Assembly: GCA_036897445.1 (NCBI GenBank)
Contig: JAYMTL010000004.1
Coordinates: 186,001 to 250,000, forward strand
Source: Pelargonium tetragonum
Taxonomy: Eukaryota; Streptophyta; Magnoliopsida; Geraniales; Geraniaceae
Reading direction: 5' to 3'
Length of the DNA stretch: 64,000 nt
Of this stretch, positions 25,891 through 39,639 are shown in pieces (position 1 is the first letter of the stretch; the number at the start of each line of letters is the position of its first letter). Under the pieces are notes generated by a model. That model did not search any database. It saw only the letters and a program-made list of their open reading frames with translations, and was not told the DNA's origin. Both the position numbers and the translations under genes were made by a program.

Positions 25891-28800
25891 ATCGTTTAAG
25901 AGATATAAACTTAGTAGGTTTGGGAAGTCTTGGAAGACTGAAAAGAAGCATACTTTATAGAATTAACCCCTTTTGTCTCACTCTTGACGTTTTGTTTCCA
26001 AGCATCTCGTCTAGAGGCCGTTCGGTGTATAGTTACCTCTTTATTAAACTTTTTGACCTCGTTGACCAAGAATTTAGTTAATCCCTATTAAATTTTGCAA
26101 TTGTAAGAGCTATAAAGAACCCTAGAATTTCTACTTTAATTCAAGCAGGTCAAGGCAATTCTTTTTACAGTTGATATGCAGTAAGGAATAATTCTCATCT
26201 AGCGGTGAGTGTATGTAGTAGTGTAAGAGCCCCCGGTCTGCTCTGCCGGGAGAACACAAAATTTGTTTGAATTTTATATCACCAGTACCCAGAGAAATAG
26301 GAGTCTTTTGAAATAATATTAAATTAAAAGGGTTCCTTTATTCTACTTTTTGTATCGAGCTACTCCCGTTTGATACTAACTACTTTATGTAGTGTTTTCT
26401 AGTTATGTCGCATAGAGAATAGAATCCCTGAGGGCGTGTTTCTTTGCGAGATTAGTCAGTAAATTTTGAATATTAAATCCTTATAAAAAAGGCTGTAAGT
26501 AAAGTTTTGGTACGACACAAAAAGCAGGTTTTGAAGCTTTGTTATAGTCCTGTACAAATGGTCTGAATTCTATTATTGTTATATGCGTTTGGTTCTTTTG
26601 AATGAAAAGCAAAATGACTAAGATAGAAATTCTTATGTCTCTAGCCGGGAATATTCTTTTTTATTACAAGCTACTGAACAAGTAACCAAGCGCTTTCTTA
26701 TGAGGCCCTTTTGGCATGGGCAAACTGCTAATTTTTCAACACAACAAGTACAGTTATTAGGATCAAAAAGGGGTTCTAGCTCTCCTCACCGAACCTCGAG
26801 ACAAGGCATGAACCTGGCTAGAGTAGAAATAGAAAAACTCAATTGCTAACATTAATATAAGGAGTCTTACTTCTTCTATATAACAAATAGAAATAATAAA
26901 GGATTCTCTATAAACCATTAGCTACAAACTCTAACTCCTGGCTTTCACCCCTGTGTTTAAAAAAATCCTTCGACTTTTTGTCTGACCTATTCCTGCTTCT
27001 TGTAAATTAGTTAAATAACCCTGAATTTTGGAACAAGATTGTAGACTAAAACCCAGGATACCCTACTCTTGTTATAAATAAGCAAGAATTTCCTTTTCAT
27101 TAACCCTTTGCAGGATCACTAACCTAAAAAGGAAACTGCTTTAGGATATTTTTCTCAACTCAAGAATATCCCCGCACTCTTTCTAATGGGACACCAAAAA
27201 GTTTTTGATCGAGGCTTGATTTACAGGGCATAAATGCCTAGGACGGGATTAACCAAAGAAAGTCTGTCATTAAAGATTAACAAGTAAAATCAATTACCTT
27301 GATTGAAACTGGGGAAGTCTCGCGAAGTGTTTCGCACAACAAATTCACCTTAGAGTATCATGCCCGGTTAAACAATTTTATAGTATGGAAGTAGAAAAAT
27401 CAGGTCATTTTAGAGCTGATAAAGTTAATGCCATCTATTTTGATAAAGTATAGCTAATTAGGAAAGGATTGGAACATATTTTCAAAAGGTCTAAGTAGTG
27501 AGGTTTTTTGCTTCTCAAGAATTGTAAGTCGACTTATCGAATTTGTTTGCAACCCTTTTTGAGTAAAGTTCTTTTTTTAGATGCTACTATTTCTTACTTG
27601 GATTACACCGAATTAAATAAAACTTAAGGAAGCTTTTATAAGGACTTAGCCTAGGGTCGTACCCCGAAACCCGTTTGTCTAAATTTCAGAAGCCCCTATC
27701 CTAATATAAATTATATATAATTACTGTCGTTAAAATTTCAAACTGAAGCTGCTTGTTACTCAATTCCTAAACCAACTCCTTGGTTAAAAAAAGCCTTATT
27801 CTACCACCAAGAATAGGATATGCTTCCTTTTTCCTCGATAAAGCTCGATAAAGACTTATAATCTAACTTCACCAGGTAAATAGGGAATCCCTTAATAAAG
27901 TAATAAAGGATCCCGTATTTACACAAAAGCAGCCTTGTTATTGCCAATAGATTTATACTATAGAGAACCCTTATTTCAGAAGTTCAACTCAAAAAGATAC
28001 TGGGTTTTGATACTCCATACTAAACAAGGGGACCTCCCTATTCTGAATTCGTGATCCTAATCCTAGAGAAATTAAGTATAGGGTACCTAATCATAATACC
28101 GACAGGACCCCTCAGAATATATCCTACCCTGCGCGCTCTGCCTTAAAAAAAGGGAGCGTTAACACCTACATATAAAGTTTTTGTGCTGATAGTGTAACTT
28201 TGAATAATTAGAAAAAGCTCCGGTTATTTTCAATCTATAAAAATCACAAGTACAAGGGCACCGAAGCCTAGATATTGTAAGTTAAAAAGTCTTCCTCTAA
28301 GCAGGAGTAAAGTTATATCTGCCTTAATTCAGAGCTTTTGTAACAAAAAAAGGATGCTAAGTTACTTTTTCCAATTTATATCTCTAGATTTCTCGATTTT
28401 ACAAATATTAAGTAAACGAGTTTTCGAAAGTTAGGGGACGATAATTACAAATTTGGGAGTATTAGTAGGAGTCCGCATAAACCTTACAAGTTAGCCGTAA
28501 ACACGAAGTAGCGCTTATGTTCTTAACTAGGAATTCTTTCCTGCTATCCCTATTTTAATAAAAAAGTTTCCATGTAGTATCTAAAAACTAAGCTTAGATT
28601 TACTCCTAACTAGCAAACATCTAAATAAAAGTAGAAGTCATAGCGGCTTAAAAGCCTGGATCTTATGCAGCAGCTTTTATTATTAAATATCTTATCTATA
28701 AGCTTCAAAACCTCTCGGCAAAACCCACTCCTTAACACAGGAAGAGGAACCCCTTTAAGATTTTAATCGGATTTCCTCGTTCCAAAAGCCAGATGCGGGA

Positions 28801-31800
28801 CTAAAGGTAAATTCTCGGGTTAACTAGAATGCGTATCGAGGTTCTTCGCCTTCTAGAGTACCGGTAAACACTTTAGGAATCCCACGGCATAGCTAACATT
28901 TCTCATCTTATGGAAATATAAGAGAATCGTTAGCAGCTAAAAAGGAAAAGTAAGTCAGGATTTCAAATCTTCCAATATAGATTACAAAGTTTAGGGGAAT
29001 TTATACTTACTTAAGTCGCTCCAGGGGTGCATGCTATAAATGACTTATAATTGAATACTCATTAAGCAATAGTTTTGATAAATCAAGTTAAGAAGAAAAA
29101 TGCCTTTAATAAAGAGGAGGTCCCCTAAATATAGGGTTGAAGAATAAAAAAGAGGCACTAGAATTCTATCCCTTAAGTTTTTTATGCTATCTATAATGGA
29201 CGAATCCAGAAATTCTTGTATTCGGCGGGCACCCTTCCGGTATCATTTTGGACGCGTCTTTAAAAGGCAGTATTGTCCTGTTTTTATAAAAGCAGGAATT
29301 CCCTTGCCTGCCATTAGAGTAGTCTTTGAAAAGTCCTGCCTTAAGCACGTTATTTTAATTTATTACTTGTTATAAAAAACCCTGGAAAACTCTAGGGAGA
29401 GGGGTTCCTGTATATTATATAAAGTTAAAGTACCTCCCAAAAATAGCGGGTAACTCCCCTTTTCTTTTATAGAGAGCCGCGGGGGTGCGCTCACATAGAA
29501 TAGCACTGCGTAGCAATGATAAGGAATCTTCCGCTTTAAGTTGATAACTGAGTTTAAGTTTTTATTCCTAACAAAAAAGATTAGAATAGTCTTCTTTTAG
29601 GTAGGAGTTACCGGTAATTGACAGCCTTAGAGATCTAAAAAGTTCCCTTTTTGCTCGCCCAAAAGGGCCCTGACCTTCCTGGACTTACACTACATTAAAG
29701 GAGAAAGAATGCCCCAAGACTTCTATCTTCTATTAGGAAATTCTATCCTTTGAACGACGTATTGTGGTAAGCTTCCGTTTGATGCATTCTGTTGGTTATT
29801 ATTAGCCTGACCTCACTACACTTCCCCAGGGCACCTCTATAAATAGAAATTCAAGAGTATAATTATCTATTTCGGAGCTTCTTATTTAGCCTAAAAAATC
29901 TAATAAAAAGTCCTAGAAATTTGCAGTTTCGTAAGTTAAAATTTAGCTGGCAGCAGAAGCCTGACAAATATTCTACTTGCTTATAATTCTAAAGGGGCAC
30001 CTCCTTCCTTACGAAACCAAAGGTATACTTTGAATGTTCTGATAAAGAAGTCCTAAAATGTTAAGGGCTCTCTTGGCTGGAGTAGTAAGTTTTCATATTG
30101 TTTTGTTCTGAATATTGGACCACTTCCCTAAAAGGAAACCCACTAAGTGAATGTCCTTTACACCCGCCTACAGCCCTTGTTTTGTTATTTGCGTATTCAT
30201 AAAAGTCAAATTCTTAGGTTTTCTCTACAAGAAAGACCCGGGTGCTAGGGGTATAAATTAGTACAGGAGTAACCCATCCCCTTTTAGTGAACTCCAAAAA
30301 GGGTCTAAAAAGGTTAAATCTCCGGAGCTAAAACTTGAACTTACGGAAACTCCTATGTTCTTTTTTCTCCCTCATTTTGCTTAAATCTACCCCTAAATTA
30401 AGAAAATTGAAAAGGGCCTTACTGAACTTTAATCCTTAAACTTTACAATAAAATAAACCTGTAAAAGAAGCCCCTTTATAAAGCTTTTGGAGAACCCACT
30501 CTATAATAGGGAAGTTAAAAGACATAAACTCTTCCTTTATATCTGAAAAATCCATTTACTTTAATCTGGAGCCTGTCTAAAGTTCTGTTTCTAATAGCGA
30601 AAGTTTATAAAACTCATGAGTCCTCTAGAATCAAATATTTTGACAAAGAATACATAAACGGCGAGTGCTTTGCTAATTCCATATTATTCTTATATGAGGT
30701 GTAAGGTTAGAACCTTTATTTCATCTAGTTTCTTTAGTATAGTTTTGAATAACCTAGCAAATTAGGGATTTTTAAAGAAAGTTGAAATAGTTTACTGTAA
30801 TTAAAGAATAGTAAAGCATCTTTTTAGTAGTTTTTATTATAAAGTAAAAAGTCTTAACAAGTTTTTACCTTAGGAATGATGGGATAAGAGTTGTTTCTTA
30901 GAAATAAGTAGTTTTAATTAAACTGCGGTTTAAATAAAGGCAACTAATATGCTAAGCGGTTTTCCCTAATTGAGGGATTTCCTTAATTAAGGAGTTAAGG
31001 TAAGTGCTTTAGCTTTAAGATTCGGGGTTTCTGTTACTAATAATAGGGAGCTTACGGGGTATCCCTTAATACAAGATTTTCTCGATTGTAACCTTAACCA
31101 AAGCAGCTTCGTAAATAAAGCAGGAATCCTAATCTAAGTTCTTTTGTTAAGGCATTCGGTATTCTCGGGATATTAGAAAAGAAAGGTGTAGCTAAATTAC
31201 CAATATAGGAAAATCAATCTTGTATATAGTAAATAAGAATCCTAATTTTTCAGAATAAAAACCATAACAAAATAAGACAAAAAGGTTAATGCCGCTGGTT
31301 ACCCCGGAAAACACAGAACTTTATAAAGGTATATCTTAGATTCTATTAAAGTAAAAGCAATCCGGGGCCTCTCTTATGGGAACTCATACCTTAGCCTTGT
31401 GGCTCCCCTTTTAATATCTTACGAAGTCACTTTTAAAGCGTATGAGAAACCTCGCTGTTAAGTAATAAGTAAAGTTATCTGGATGAGAAACTGCTCTTAA
31501 TTGATCAGGAGAAAAACTATTCAGCTCAGGAACCCTAAATCTCCCATTAACAAGCAAAAGCAGTCCTTAACAGAAAAATATAGGGGTACCTCGGCGGCCG
31601 AGGGTCGCGGTTAGCTAGAGTTATCCGGTATAGTGGAGTCTCCGTAACTGATAGAGGTCGTAAGCTTTTTATTGAACACATTTGTAAGATTTATTACTGA
31701 AGCAAGAATCCTTTAAGACTCGTTTTTTAGAAAGCTAGCATGAGGTGTTTTATATTCAGTATTCCTAGCAAAGTAGAAGCTGTCCTTCTTATATCAAGAC

Positions 31801-33364
31801 ACCCCTTAGCGGCCTGTTCTACATCTAATTGAAATTATCGAGACTAGGTTCCTTATTTTTAGTAATAAACTTTCGAAATCTGTATAGCAATAAAATTTAT
31901 ATACGTATACTGAGATCCCAAATCCAAAGACTTGCACCCCTAAATCTAAGAAAGCCGGGTTTATAGATACGTAGTCAAAGCCTCCTCTAAGACTTTTATT
32001 GGCTAAGGGTTTGCACAAGGAATCCTTAATTAATTAGGAGCCCTTAACACTTATATAAAGCTTAAAAAGATATAAGGTAACTTTCTCTTTTAGGATATTC
32101 TACCCCGTAACGTATTTTCAATCGCTTTGGCTAGATTTTCTTATCCGTTCACAAGAGTCTTGATATATTTTTGCTTAACCTGTTTAGTACAAGATCATTT
32201 ATCTCGAAAAATTTAGAGTCTTATTCTTTAGTTATACGAGTCGGTGCTTTAAAAGTATATCTAGGACTGCCCCATAAAATTTCATAGCTTTGGTATACCT
32301 TTATTTATAGTTCCAGTACAGCCTAATTTTAAAGAATACTATATCTTTAAAGAATCTTTCCTAGGAGAAACAAAACCCGCTATAATCTGATAATTAGAAA
32401 AGCTTTGGTCTTAATTTACCCTCCAGGGATCCTTACTGCCCCTTTGACTCTGAGTTTATAAAGAAAAGGACAAACCTACAATTTAAAGGGGCTAAGATCG
32501 CCTATAACTATAATTGTTAACCCTGTTGAGACAGAGCGGCTCTTAAATTCCCAAGGTCTTATTCTTAGTAGTATAAGAATAAGAAACCCCTCACTCAAGA
32601 AGCCGCCTAGGCCTAACTGTACTGTTTATAAAAAAAACCTTATTCTCTCTCAAGCAAGAAATTGTTACCCAATCCTAGTTATTTCCTCGGTTACACCCTA
32701 TTTCTTGTAGATTGGCCTATCAACATACTGTATACTTTGTACACCAAAACCATTTAGATCCTTATATAACTTGCTGCCTAGGAGTACTCTCTATTTTTAA
32801 AGGAAAGGGATTTGAAAGGAATTGCTGGTATACCAAAATCTTCTATTGTGCTACTTGTAAAAATTGCGACTAAAAACTTTCTAAATTAAGATTTAAAAAA
32901 AGGGAAGTAGATAAAAATTTCTTTTAAATTCTACCAAGAGTAACTTGTAATAAAGTGTCACAAAAAGGAGGGAATGTTCAATTCATGAGCGAGTTATGTA
33001 TTTTTTATTCGCTAAACTTGGGTTGCACTGTTAAATCGTAAGAAATTTAGGAATTGGGAGCCAACTCTCGTGCCATATTCTTTTAAATAGGATTTTCAAG
33101 GAGTTACCTTATAAACATAGGGGTCCCCGTCACTCGCGAGCCCGAGTAAGACTTTTAACTTCCTGAATTTTTTTCTCGGGGAAGGAAGGTAGCGTTTGTG
33201 AGGTAAGTAATTCTAAAGTAAGGTCATATTTAATACAACGCGGGGCCAAGGGAATACGTTATGAGAGCCAACGTCTTATCTGTCCGATAGTAAGGACTTC
33301 TCCTGGTATTCCTAGGGTCAACCTAGGGAATTAAGTTTTCAAAGAGAACCCTGTCAAAAGGGAA
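25891..33364. other. Gene-free background
   Basis: No gene is supported over about 7.5 kb. Frames at 29184-29375 (+) and 31806-32018 (-) look like chance. One GC-rich hairpin, CCTCGG-cgg-CCGAGG at 31589-31603, stands out from the AT-rich surroundings. Confidence 0.7.
31589..31603. other. GC-rich perfect hairpin
   Basis: A 6-bp inverted repeat, CCTCGG and CCGAGG, is separated by a 3-base loop. It is nearly all G/C in AT-rich surroundings. No T-run follows, so a bacterial-type terminator is not indicated. GC-rich hairpins of this kind are known in fungal and green-algal organelle DNA, but one example does not identify the source. Confidence 0.4.
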
Positions 33365-33910
33365 TTGTACAATACAAAGTGTAGGCTACAATATTTATAC
33401 TATTCAAAAGATACGAAGTGTCTGGTTATTTTGTTATTAAGATATTTTATACCCAACAGGAAGAGCTCCCAAACAGAGTGTATTGAAAAAAGCCCTGGCG
33501 GCTATCTTGTGGTCGTTACTTACTTACACTATAATATCCATCTACTGCTTATTCTTACTCTTTTTTTGACTTTGACTTATTTTGTTTTCTTAGTACTTAG
33601 TGACTTGTTTGTTATGAGTTATAGCTTTAGTCTGTATACTTTTATTATCGCTAACTGTATTCTATAACCCGTTTTATTAGGGTCTGGATTAAGTATTAAT
33701 TAGAGCTTTGTTGTTATGCGGCTAATGTATTCCCTAGGACAGTTAGGAAGTACTAAGAGTGATTATAAGGTATTCTTGTATTAGATTGTATTGGTTGCTT
33801 AAGGTTGTATAAAAAGTAGTAGTGTTTCTTTATTTAATTAAGCAAGCTTACCTCTTGCTTCTGCCTTTATCGGTAACGAGTATTCTTTTTAATAGTATAC
33901 TATAATGAAT
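33365..33910 (+). other. T-rich TAGTA-type block with a chance-length hydrophobic frame
   Basis: The block is rich in TTATT, TAGTA, TTGTAT and CTTATT words and lacks the background texture. A frame at 33365-33667 (100 codons) opens at TTG. Its second half is hydrophobic (HLLLILTLFLTLTYFVFLVL and onward), which T-rich DNA yields naturally. I recognise no membrane protein family in it. The block may be another leader-like relic, in reverse-complement form. Confidence 0.3.
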
Positions 33911-34654
33911 AGTCTTAGCTACCTGACCGGTATTCCCTTTTTATCTTTCTTCTATTTCTAACCAGGTTTCAAACTAACTAAGGAGCTGTAAAAAGAGTAA
34001 AGTGATAAAACTAGACCTATTTTTTAAGTATAACTCTTATTATCGTTACAGAAAAAGTAAACTAAATGGGTCTCCCAGGTAAGGTTTTAGAATATTACTT
34101 TATTACTCTTAGTGAGACCCCTGTTTAAGCGAATTTATTATAAAGAAGGGAGTTATTTTGCTTTTCTAAAAGGAGCCAGAGGGAATGCTGTATAGGAATT
34201 GTCAACGGAGCTCTTTCCCTCCTCTACACGGGACTCACGAGAAACCTGAGTTTCTAACTAAAACTAAGAAAAAGTACATAAGCAATCCAAAAAAAGAGAG
34301 TCTTGCCCCAAAAAGGCTTACCTCAATAGACTTCTACTAGATATACTAGATAAAAGGGTATTCCAGAAGTGAAGCCTTTTCTATTTCATCTATCTTCCTT
34401 TTTTCTTCTCAAAAAGTAAAGGATCCTCTGTGGATATTCAAATTCTTTTAAGGTTTTAAGGGAGGAATTCCTTGTTGTTGTTAGTTTCATTAAGTCAATT
34501 TCTTTTCCCTAAGAGTCAACAAATCCTTTAGACTGATGAAAGGGGTAGTAGTCATTCTAATTATATAGGATATGGATGACTTCGGTTCTAAACAAGGCAA
34601 GGAATCGCTTTCATTTAGAAAGACATTGAGGGAAGTCTAAATTGGGATTGAATT

Positions 34655-34715
34655 TTGGGTTGTTAGAGCTCTGACTTTTGAAAGCGGAAATCGCAGGTTC
34701 GAGTCGAGGTTTGAC
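34655..34715 (+). pseudogene. tRNA-like relic (Gln-like anticodon loop)
   Basis: The order GTTAGAGC (D-arm 3' side), CTGACTTTTGAAAGCGG (anticodon arm; the loop would carry TTG) and GCAGGTTCGAGTC (T-arm) matches the canonical spacing of a class I tRNA. However, the 5' side of the D-stem, the 3' side of the T-stem and the acceptor stem do not pair. I read it as a decayed or fragmentary tRNA, or a coincidence. It is not a functional tRNA by eye. Confidence 0.3.
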
Positions 34716-35179
34716 AAGTGAATTAGCGGAACTTCTCTAGTAAAAACGTGATTAACCGCACGTAGTTATACACATAAATAAGAGAAAGTGTTCGTTTTAT
34801 AACAGGCGTTTAATTAGATAGTTCAAGCGTTTTACTTGATTTGAACTATAGGCTTTTCGAAAGGACTCTGTGAAGAAGGTAATAAAAAAGGCTCCCACAA
34901 ACTCGTTATATTAAGAAATCCCTAAAACCCTTTTGTTAGAACAAAGTGCAAGTTGAAGTACACCCGTAAGGGCTTTACTAAAAAGTCTTTATACTCTGTT
35001 AACTTAAACAAGGGATAACCTAAACCTAGGATTTAGCTTTTCATCTAGAGGATAACGGAATAAAATACCCAGGCAAGGGGGTCCATACAGAGCGAGGCTT
35101 CGTCTATATATTAGGTATAGGTCAAAAGATTAGCATTCCTTTTCCTTGCTTTTTTGGCTCATTAGGTTTATAAGGAAAT

Positions 35180-35542
35180 ATGTTCAGTAAAAGTTTATTA
35201 TACACTCTCCAAAAGTTAGTGCTTCCTGTATTAACTTCTGACGAAAGGGCTCTATTCGGAACATTTTTATGGGCTGTTTTTAACTACGCAATATGTTATT
35301 ACAGCCCACTCCAAAAAGGGATGCCGTTTCTATTAATTAATACCAAAACCCAGATGCACAATGTGCAATACCCGAGAATCCCGCCTTTGTATAAAGGTAT
35401 AAGGTTGGTTACTCTTTTACGAGTCCTCTACTTAAAGACTTCCCGCCCCGCTAAGATAGACTACAAAGGGATCCTATTCGCTCAAGAAATTATACTAGAC
35501 CAGAAAAGCCAGTATCCACAAGGGCGCCCAAACTTTATTTAG
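35180..35542 (+). other. Longest open frame in the window (120 codons), probably chance
   Basis: The frame starts at ATG with AAGGA eight bases upstream and begins MFSKSLLYTLQKLVLPVLTS. I recognise no domain, no membrane topology of interest and no repeat. With a stop about every 13 codons, which I estimated from an assumed base composition, the longest frame expected over six frames of 64 kb is also about 120 codons. It has the same base texture as its flanks. If any single frame in the window were a real unknown gene, this has the best start, but I do not call it one. Confidence 0.15.
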
Positions 35543-36159
35543 CACCCCTATAGATGATGAAAGAGTTCCCTTTATCAGATCTAATTTAGACAAAAAAGTA
35601 CAAGTCTTTTGACTTTACCAAGGTGTATTCCTTCTATTTAGAATAAATCTATGGCAGTAATAAATACAATTTTATATAGTAATATTCTTCCAACCCCCTT
35701 AAAATAAAGTTAAGTGTAGAAGGAAGTCTCGTCAAAGGGCGTTGTTGCCTTATATTATATTTGTCTTTTTAGATCTACCTTAAAAAAATCTTGAACAAGT
35801 AACTAGGATGCCCTTGTATTACGACCCTAAGATTACTCTCTTACCGGCCCTTGATCAAGTTTTCAAGTCTTAAACCTTAACTGTATTTTATTATGCAGGA
35901 GCTCGTGGAAATGTTTGAGTTATTTTTTATTAGAGTCTTTTGGATCAAGGGTTTGGGGTAATTACGAGTTCGACTAAAAGGGGATAGACTCTTAAGGGTT
36001 TGGGAATTCTAAGATTGTTTAAAGAGTTTCTATTATAAAAAGTGGAAAGCATAAAATTTCTTGTTCTTTCTAAAAGTCAATAACAAATAAGGTTGGTTTT
36101 TCTTCATTCAAATGCTTTTTTTCTTTCAATCTGGAGCTGAATAAATTGGAGATAGATAT

Positions 36160-36260
36160 ACCTTAATTACTAAAACAATATAAACAATACAAGTATAGCT
36201 ATTAAAGCCAGAGTCTAGCTACAAAGAAAGGGTATTCATTAAGAAGTCAAAAGGGGGCTT
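36160..36260 (+). repeat. Leader plus short Lys-rich piece
   Basis: ACTAAAACAATATAAACAAT-type leader DNA is followed by TAGCTACAAAGAAAGGGTA and TTAAGAAG. One frame reads KKGYSLRSQKG, similar in order to the KKGISPKK module at 49081 and 54326. It is a small, low-scoring member judged by eye. Confidence 0.35.
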
Positions 36261-37739
36261 ACTTTTACATAAATATTTCAAAGTCATAATTTTTTGATTA
36301 TCTTAACTTGCTTAGGATGCTAGGGCTAGGAAGCCTATTCATATCTAAGAGTTGCACATATTAGGTATAATTAAAGGTTTTCACTTATAGAAAGGTATTC
36401 CGTTAATAAAGAATCCAAATCACTTAATAAAAAGAGGGGCTTAAAATGTATATCCAGCCAATACTTATATGCTTTTGTCTGCACGGGTGGTAGAAGGAGC
36501 CTTTAATTTAGCAACAGTAGAACGGGGTAATTTTAACAAGAAAGTTTTAGGTTCAAATCTTTTGGGCATACAGAAGTCAGTCTAAAATTTCCTAGGATCG
36601 CATGCACTAGTTGATGGATTACCGCAACTCACGAATTAGGTTCTGATATATATAAGCCATACAAGGGGGTTTCTGATTTATTGGAAAAAGAACGTCTTGG
36701 GTTTCCCTTTGAAAGTGAGTAAAATCTTGTAGAAAATACTAATGTCGTTTCTCTAGCAAGCCTAATCGGTAATAAGTAAAGCAACCCCAGATTCCAGTTC
36801 TGGAAGAGTACAAAAATTTCCTGTAATTTAATCCGGTTTTTCATCCCTAAAAAGAAATTCTAGAGCCAAGGGGCCGCGCAAGGAATCGTCCTTAATAGCA
36901 GTGTCGAGCGAGTTAGAAGCTCTTTTACTTGTAAAACTCTACAGCAAATTTTTGTCGGAAAGGCGTAAATATTTAAATTTGCTACTGCTATTACACTGCT
37001 TAGGTCAATTTTTTCCACTCTCCCGTGCTCCCTTAGTTACAACCTCAAGTAAGAACCATAGCCTTCCTTTTTTTAGATTGCTGTGATACGCTCTTTTGTA
37101 CGAAATTTGAACTTAGGGAGGCTTCCAAATAAGGATCTCATCTTTGTGTCATATCATGCAAGAACAGTACACCGGAAGGGCTCGCTATTTAATGTTTCTC
37201 TAAAAAAGGAAAATCCCACAATTAAGATAGATATAAACTTTATCTTAGTGCACCCTATAAGAAATTGACTTTTATTCACTACCTCCCGCCTTACGTTTCT
37301 TTAGTAAACCCAAGTATCCAAACGATATACACTCCTGTCTTTCTTTATAGTAAGATAAAAATTCCCAGGCTAAGACCCTGATCACTAAGTTCCATATTCG
37401 AGAGTCTCTTACATTTTGGTCCTTTAGAGTAAAAGAGTAAATTAGCAAAAAGTTCTACGATTCCCTTTTTTAGATTATAGATCCCAGAAAGGTAAGCCTT
37501 CTGAATAAGTATCCGCTTTCATTAAAAACTTGCGTTAGAAATCTCTTTATTATTAATTAATATTTCGCGTTTTGAACCTTACCTCTTTTATAGGTAAACT
37601 TCCTGGTTCCCCGTTAAAGTTTTTCCGGGTGAAAGACTTTTATCTAAGAAACTGTAGACCCATTTTCTTATTACTGCCCAAAACTTTATCCTCTTTATCC
37701 TAAGGAAGACCCAAAACTTTTGCCTTTGTAAAGGCTTTT

Positions 37740-38060
37740 TTTGTTATGTATAAATAAGGTCTTTCTGTTATTCTATATATTTCTTTAACTAACTCCAGGT
37801 TACTAGAAGCTCTCGAACTAAACCCTTCTTTTCTTACGGGTATTCCGTTTTACAGGTGCTTGTAGCTAGTATAATAGGACTCTTCCTTGTCTTTAGTATT
37901 AGTAAGGTTATTACCTCTTGTTGTTTTTGTTGTTATTAGTGTAGGAGGATAGCTCCTTGGAGATACTGGAGTAGTATTACTCTTTAATTAGGCATATATA
38001 TATATTAGCATAGTATTAGTATGTTTTTTTTTATAGTAGTCTAATTAAGCTACTATACAG
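37740..38060 (-). repeat. Minus-strand leader plus short basic piece
   Basis: On the minus strand, TAATACTA and ATAACAACAAAAACAACAAG words (38000-37880) lead to a short frame, NTKDKEESYYTS, and then near 37850 to NTRKKRRV and a stop. The words CAATAACAACAAGAG at about 53000 and the matching minus-strand stretch here suggest kinship with the frame at 52912-53094. Frames are broken throughout, and no product is recognised. Confidence 0.35.
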
Positions 38061-39639
38061 AGGATATAACCTTATAGATAATAGGTAATTTGTCATACCC
38101 GAATAGTACATTCATACACTATAGCCACACTTCTTATTCACTTGTTTGTTACTCTTCATGATCATACGGATCTTTTCCACCCTGTATATTATGCCTACTA
38201 CCCAGGCCTACCTTGAGAGCAATACCTTGATTATAAGGAGTTAAACAAAATAGATTTACAGGAGTTAGAGGAGTAGAGTGGGGGGTACCCTTGTAGCTAC
38301 TGTATTCCTTTTCTTATTGTTCCCTGTACTTATTCTGTATTGTATTCCTTAATATGTATAGTTACATCTTATAGTTATATAATAGTGAGTAATTCTATTA
38401 GATTGTATGGTTTGCTAAAGGGATATTCCTCTTTTGCTTTGTTCTTCTCAGTAAGGAATGAGCCCCTAGATAGTTTTATATTCGTCCTTGTTACCGACCC
38501 TAGTAAAACATTAAGTAAGATTTTATGAACTAGATGAGCTCGCTTAGCTATATTTAAGAATAAAGAATCCTAACTTTTTTGACTAATTGAGAAGGGATAC
38601 TCTGGTATTCCTGTATGCGAGAACCCTCCTCATAAAGTAAGTCAAAATTTTTTGTAGCAGCAATGTATACCTACGTTGTGAGTCCCAATGCTGATACAAC
38701 TACTAGAAAAAAGCCTTCCTCGGATACCTTAACTGGACCCACCTCGGAGATTCAAACTCAAGATATAAGGGAAGTCGCTTTGAAAAAATAGAATTGCGGA
38801 TTCATAAGTATAAAGAGTCAAATAAATAAGAGATGCCTTAAACTAGGAAAAGCTAGGTAACCCCAAACACTTAGAAGAAGTTATTAGTAGAGCTCTCCCA
38901 GTGGCACAAAGAAACGGAAACCCAGCGGAGAGTCTTTTTTCTTAATTAATTAGGGTCTTTATCTTTTTGGTTTTCTTAAAAGTACAGTAACACTAATTAA
39001 TTGAGATAAGCAAGCTCGCGGGTACTGAAATATCGATGGATATCGCTAAAGCAAAAAATATCCATTATTAGCTTTTGCACTTTCTACATAAGGTATAGCG
39101 AAACTCTCGGCAAGAATTTTTGTATGTTTTAAGCTTAATCTGTTTGAGCTAAAATGAAATAAAGGATCCTCGTATTGACTTTTGTTAATAGTCAGAGCTG
39201 GGTAATTTTAAGAGTAGGCAGGCGCATTTATCATCTTATACTTAAGGCGCTTCCTTTTTTGTATTGTTTAATTGGATTTTGAAATCCAGGCATAGCAGAG
39301 AACAGAAGACTCCTTTGTAATGGTTTTGATTGATTGCTTTAGTCCTGCGTTTCCTGTAAATGAAGTCCAGTGAAAGTTTTTCTTTTCTTGCCTTTCCTGA
39401 GCCAGTAGTCCATCACAAGGAAAAAAGAAAGGATTTTCCTGTTTCAAGTTTTCGATTCCGGATTTTAACGTAAAGAAAAGAGGTGACAAATTAGTAAAGG
39501 AATCCTAAATAAGGAAAGCCCAGAGGGATCCCTATTAATTATATTATATTGGACTGCGTTAGACTAGGTGCCTTTCTCTCCAACAAAATAGGTAATGTTT
39601 AGTGTCCTTGTTTCGCGGGTTTCTGATTAAAGACAAAGT
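38061..39639. other. Gene-free, partly leader-like DNA
   Basis: TATAG/TAGTA words continue to about 38400 and then the usual background returns. Frames at 38340-38528 (+) and 39268-39489 (-) have no recognisable content. Confidence 0.55.

Noticed and set aside
31589-31603. Rho-independent terminator at the GC hairpin
   Set aside because: No T-run follows on either strand and no gene ends there.
33365-33667. 100-codon hydrophobic frame as a membrane protein gene
   Set aside because: T-rich DNA gives hydrophobic frames by itself; it starts at TTG without a ribosome-binding site and has no family resemblance.
35180-35542. 120-codon open frame with ATG and AAGGA upstream, as a real gene
   Set aside because: Its length equals the longest frame expected by chance at this composition and window size, no domain is recognised, and the base texture matches the flanks.
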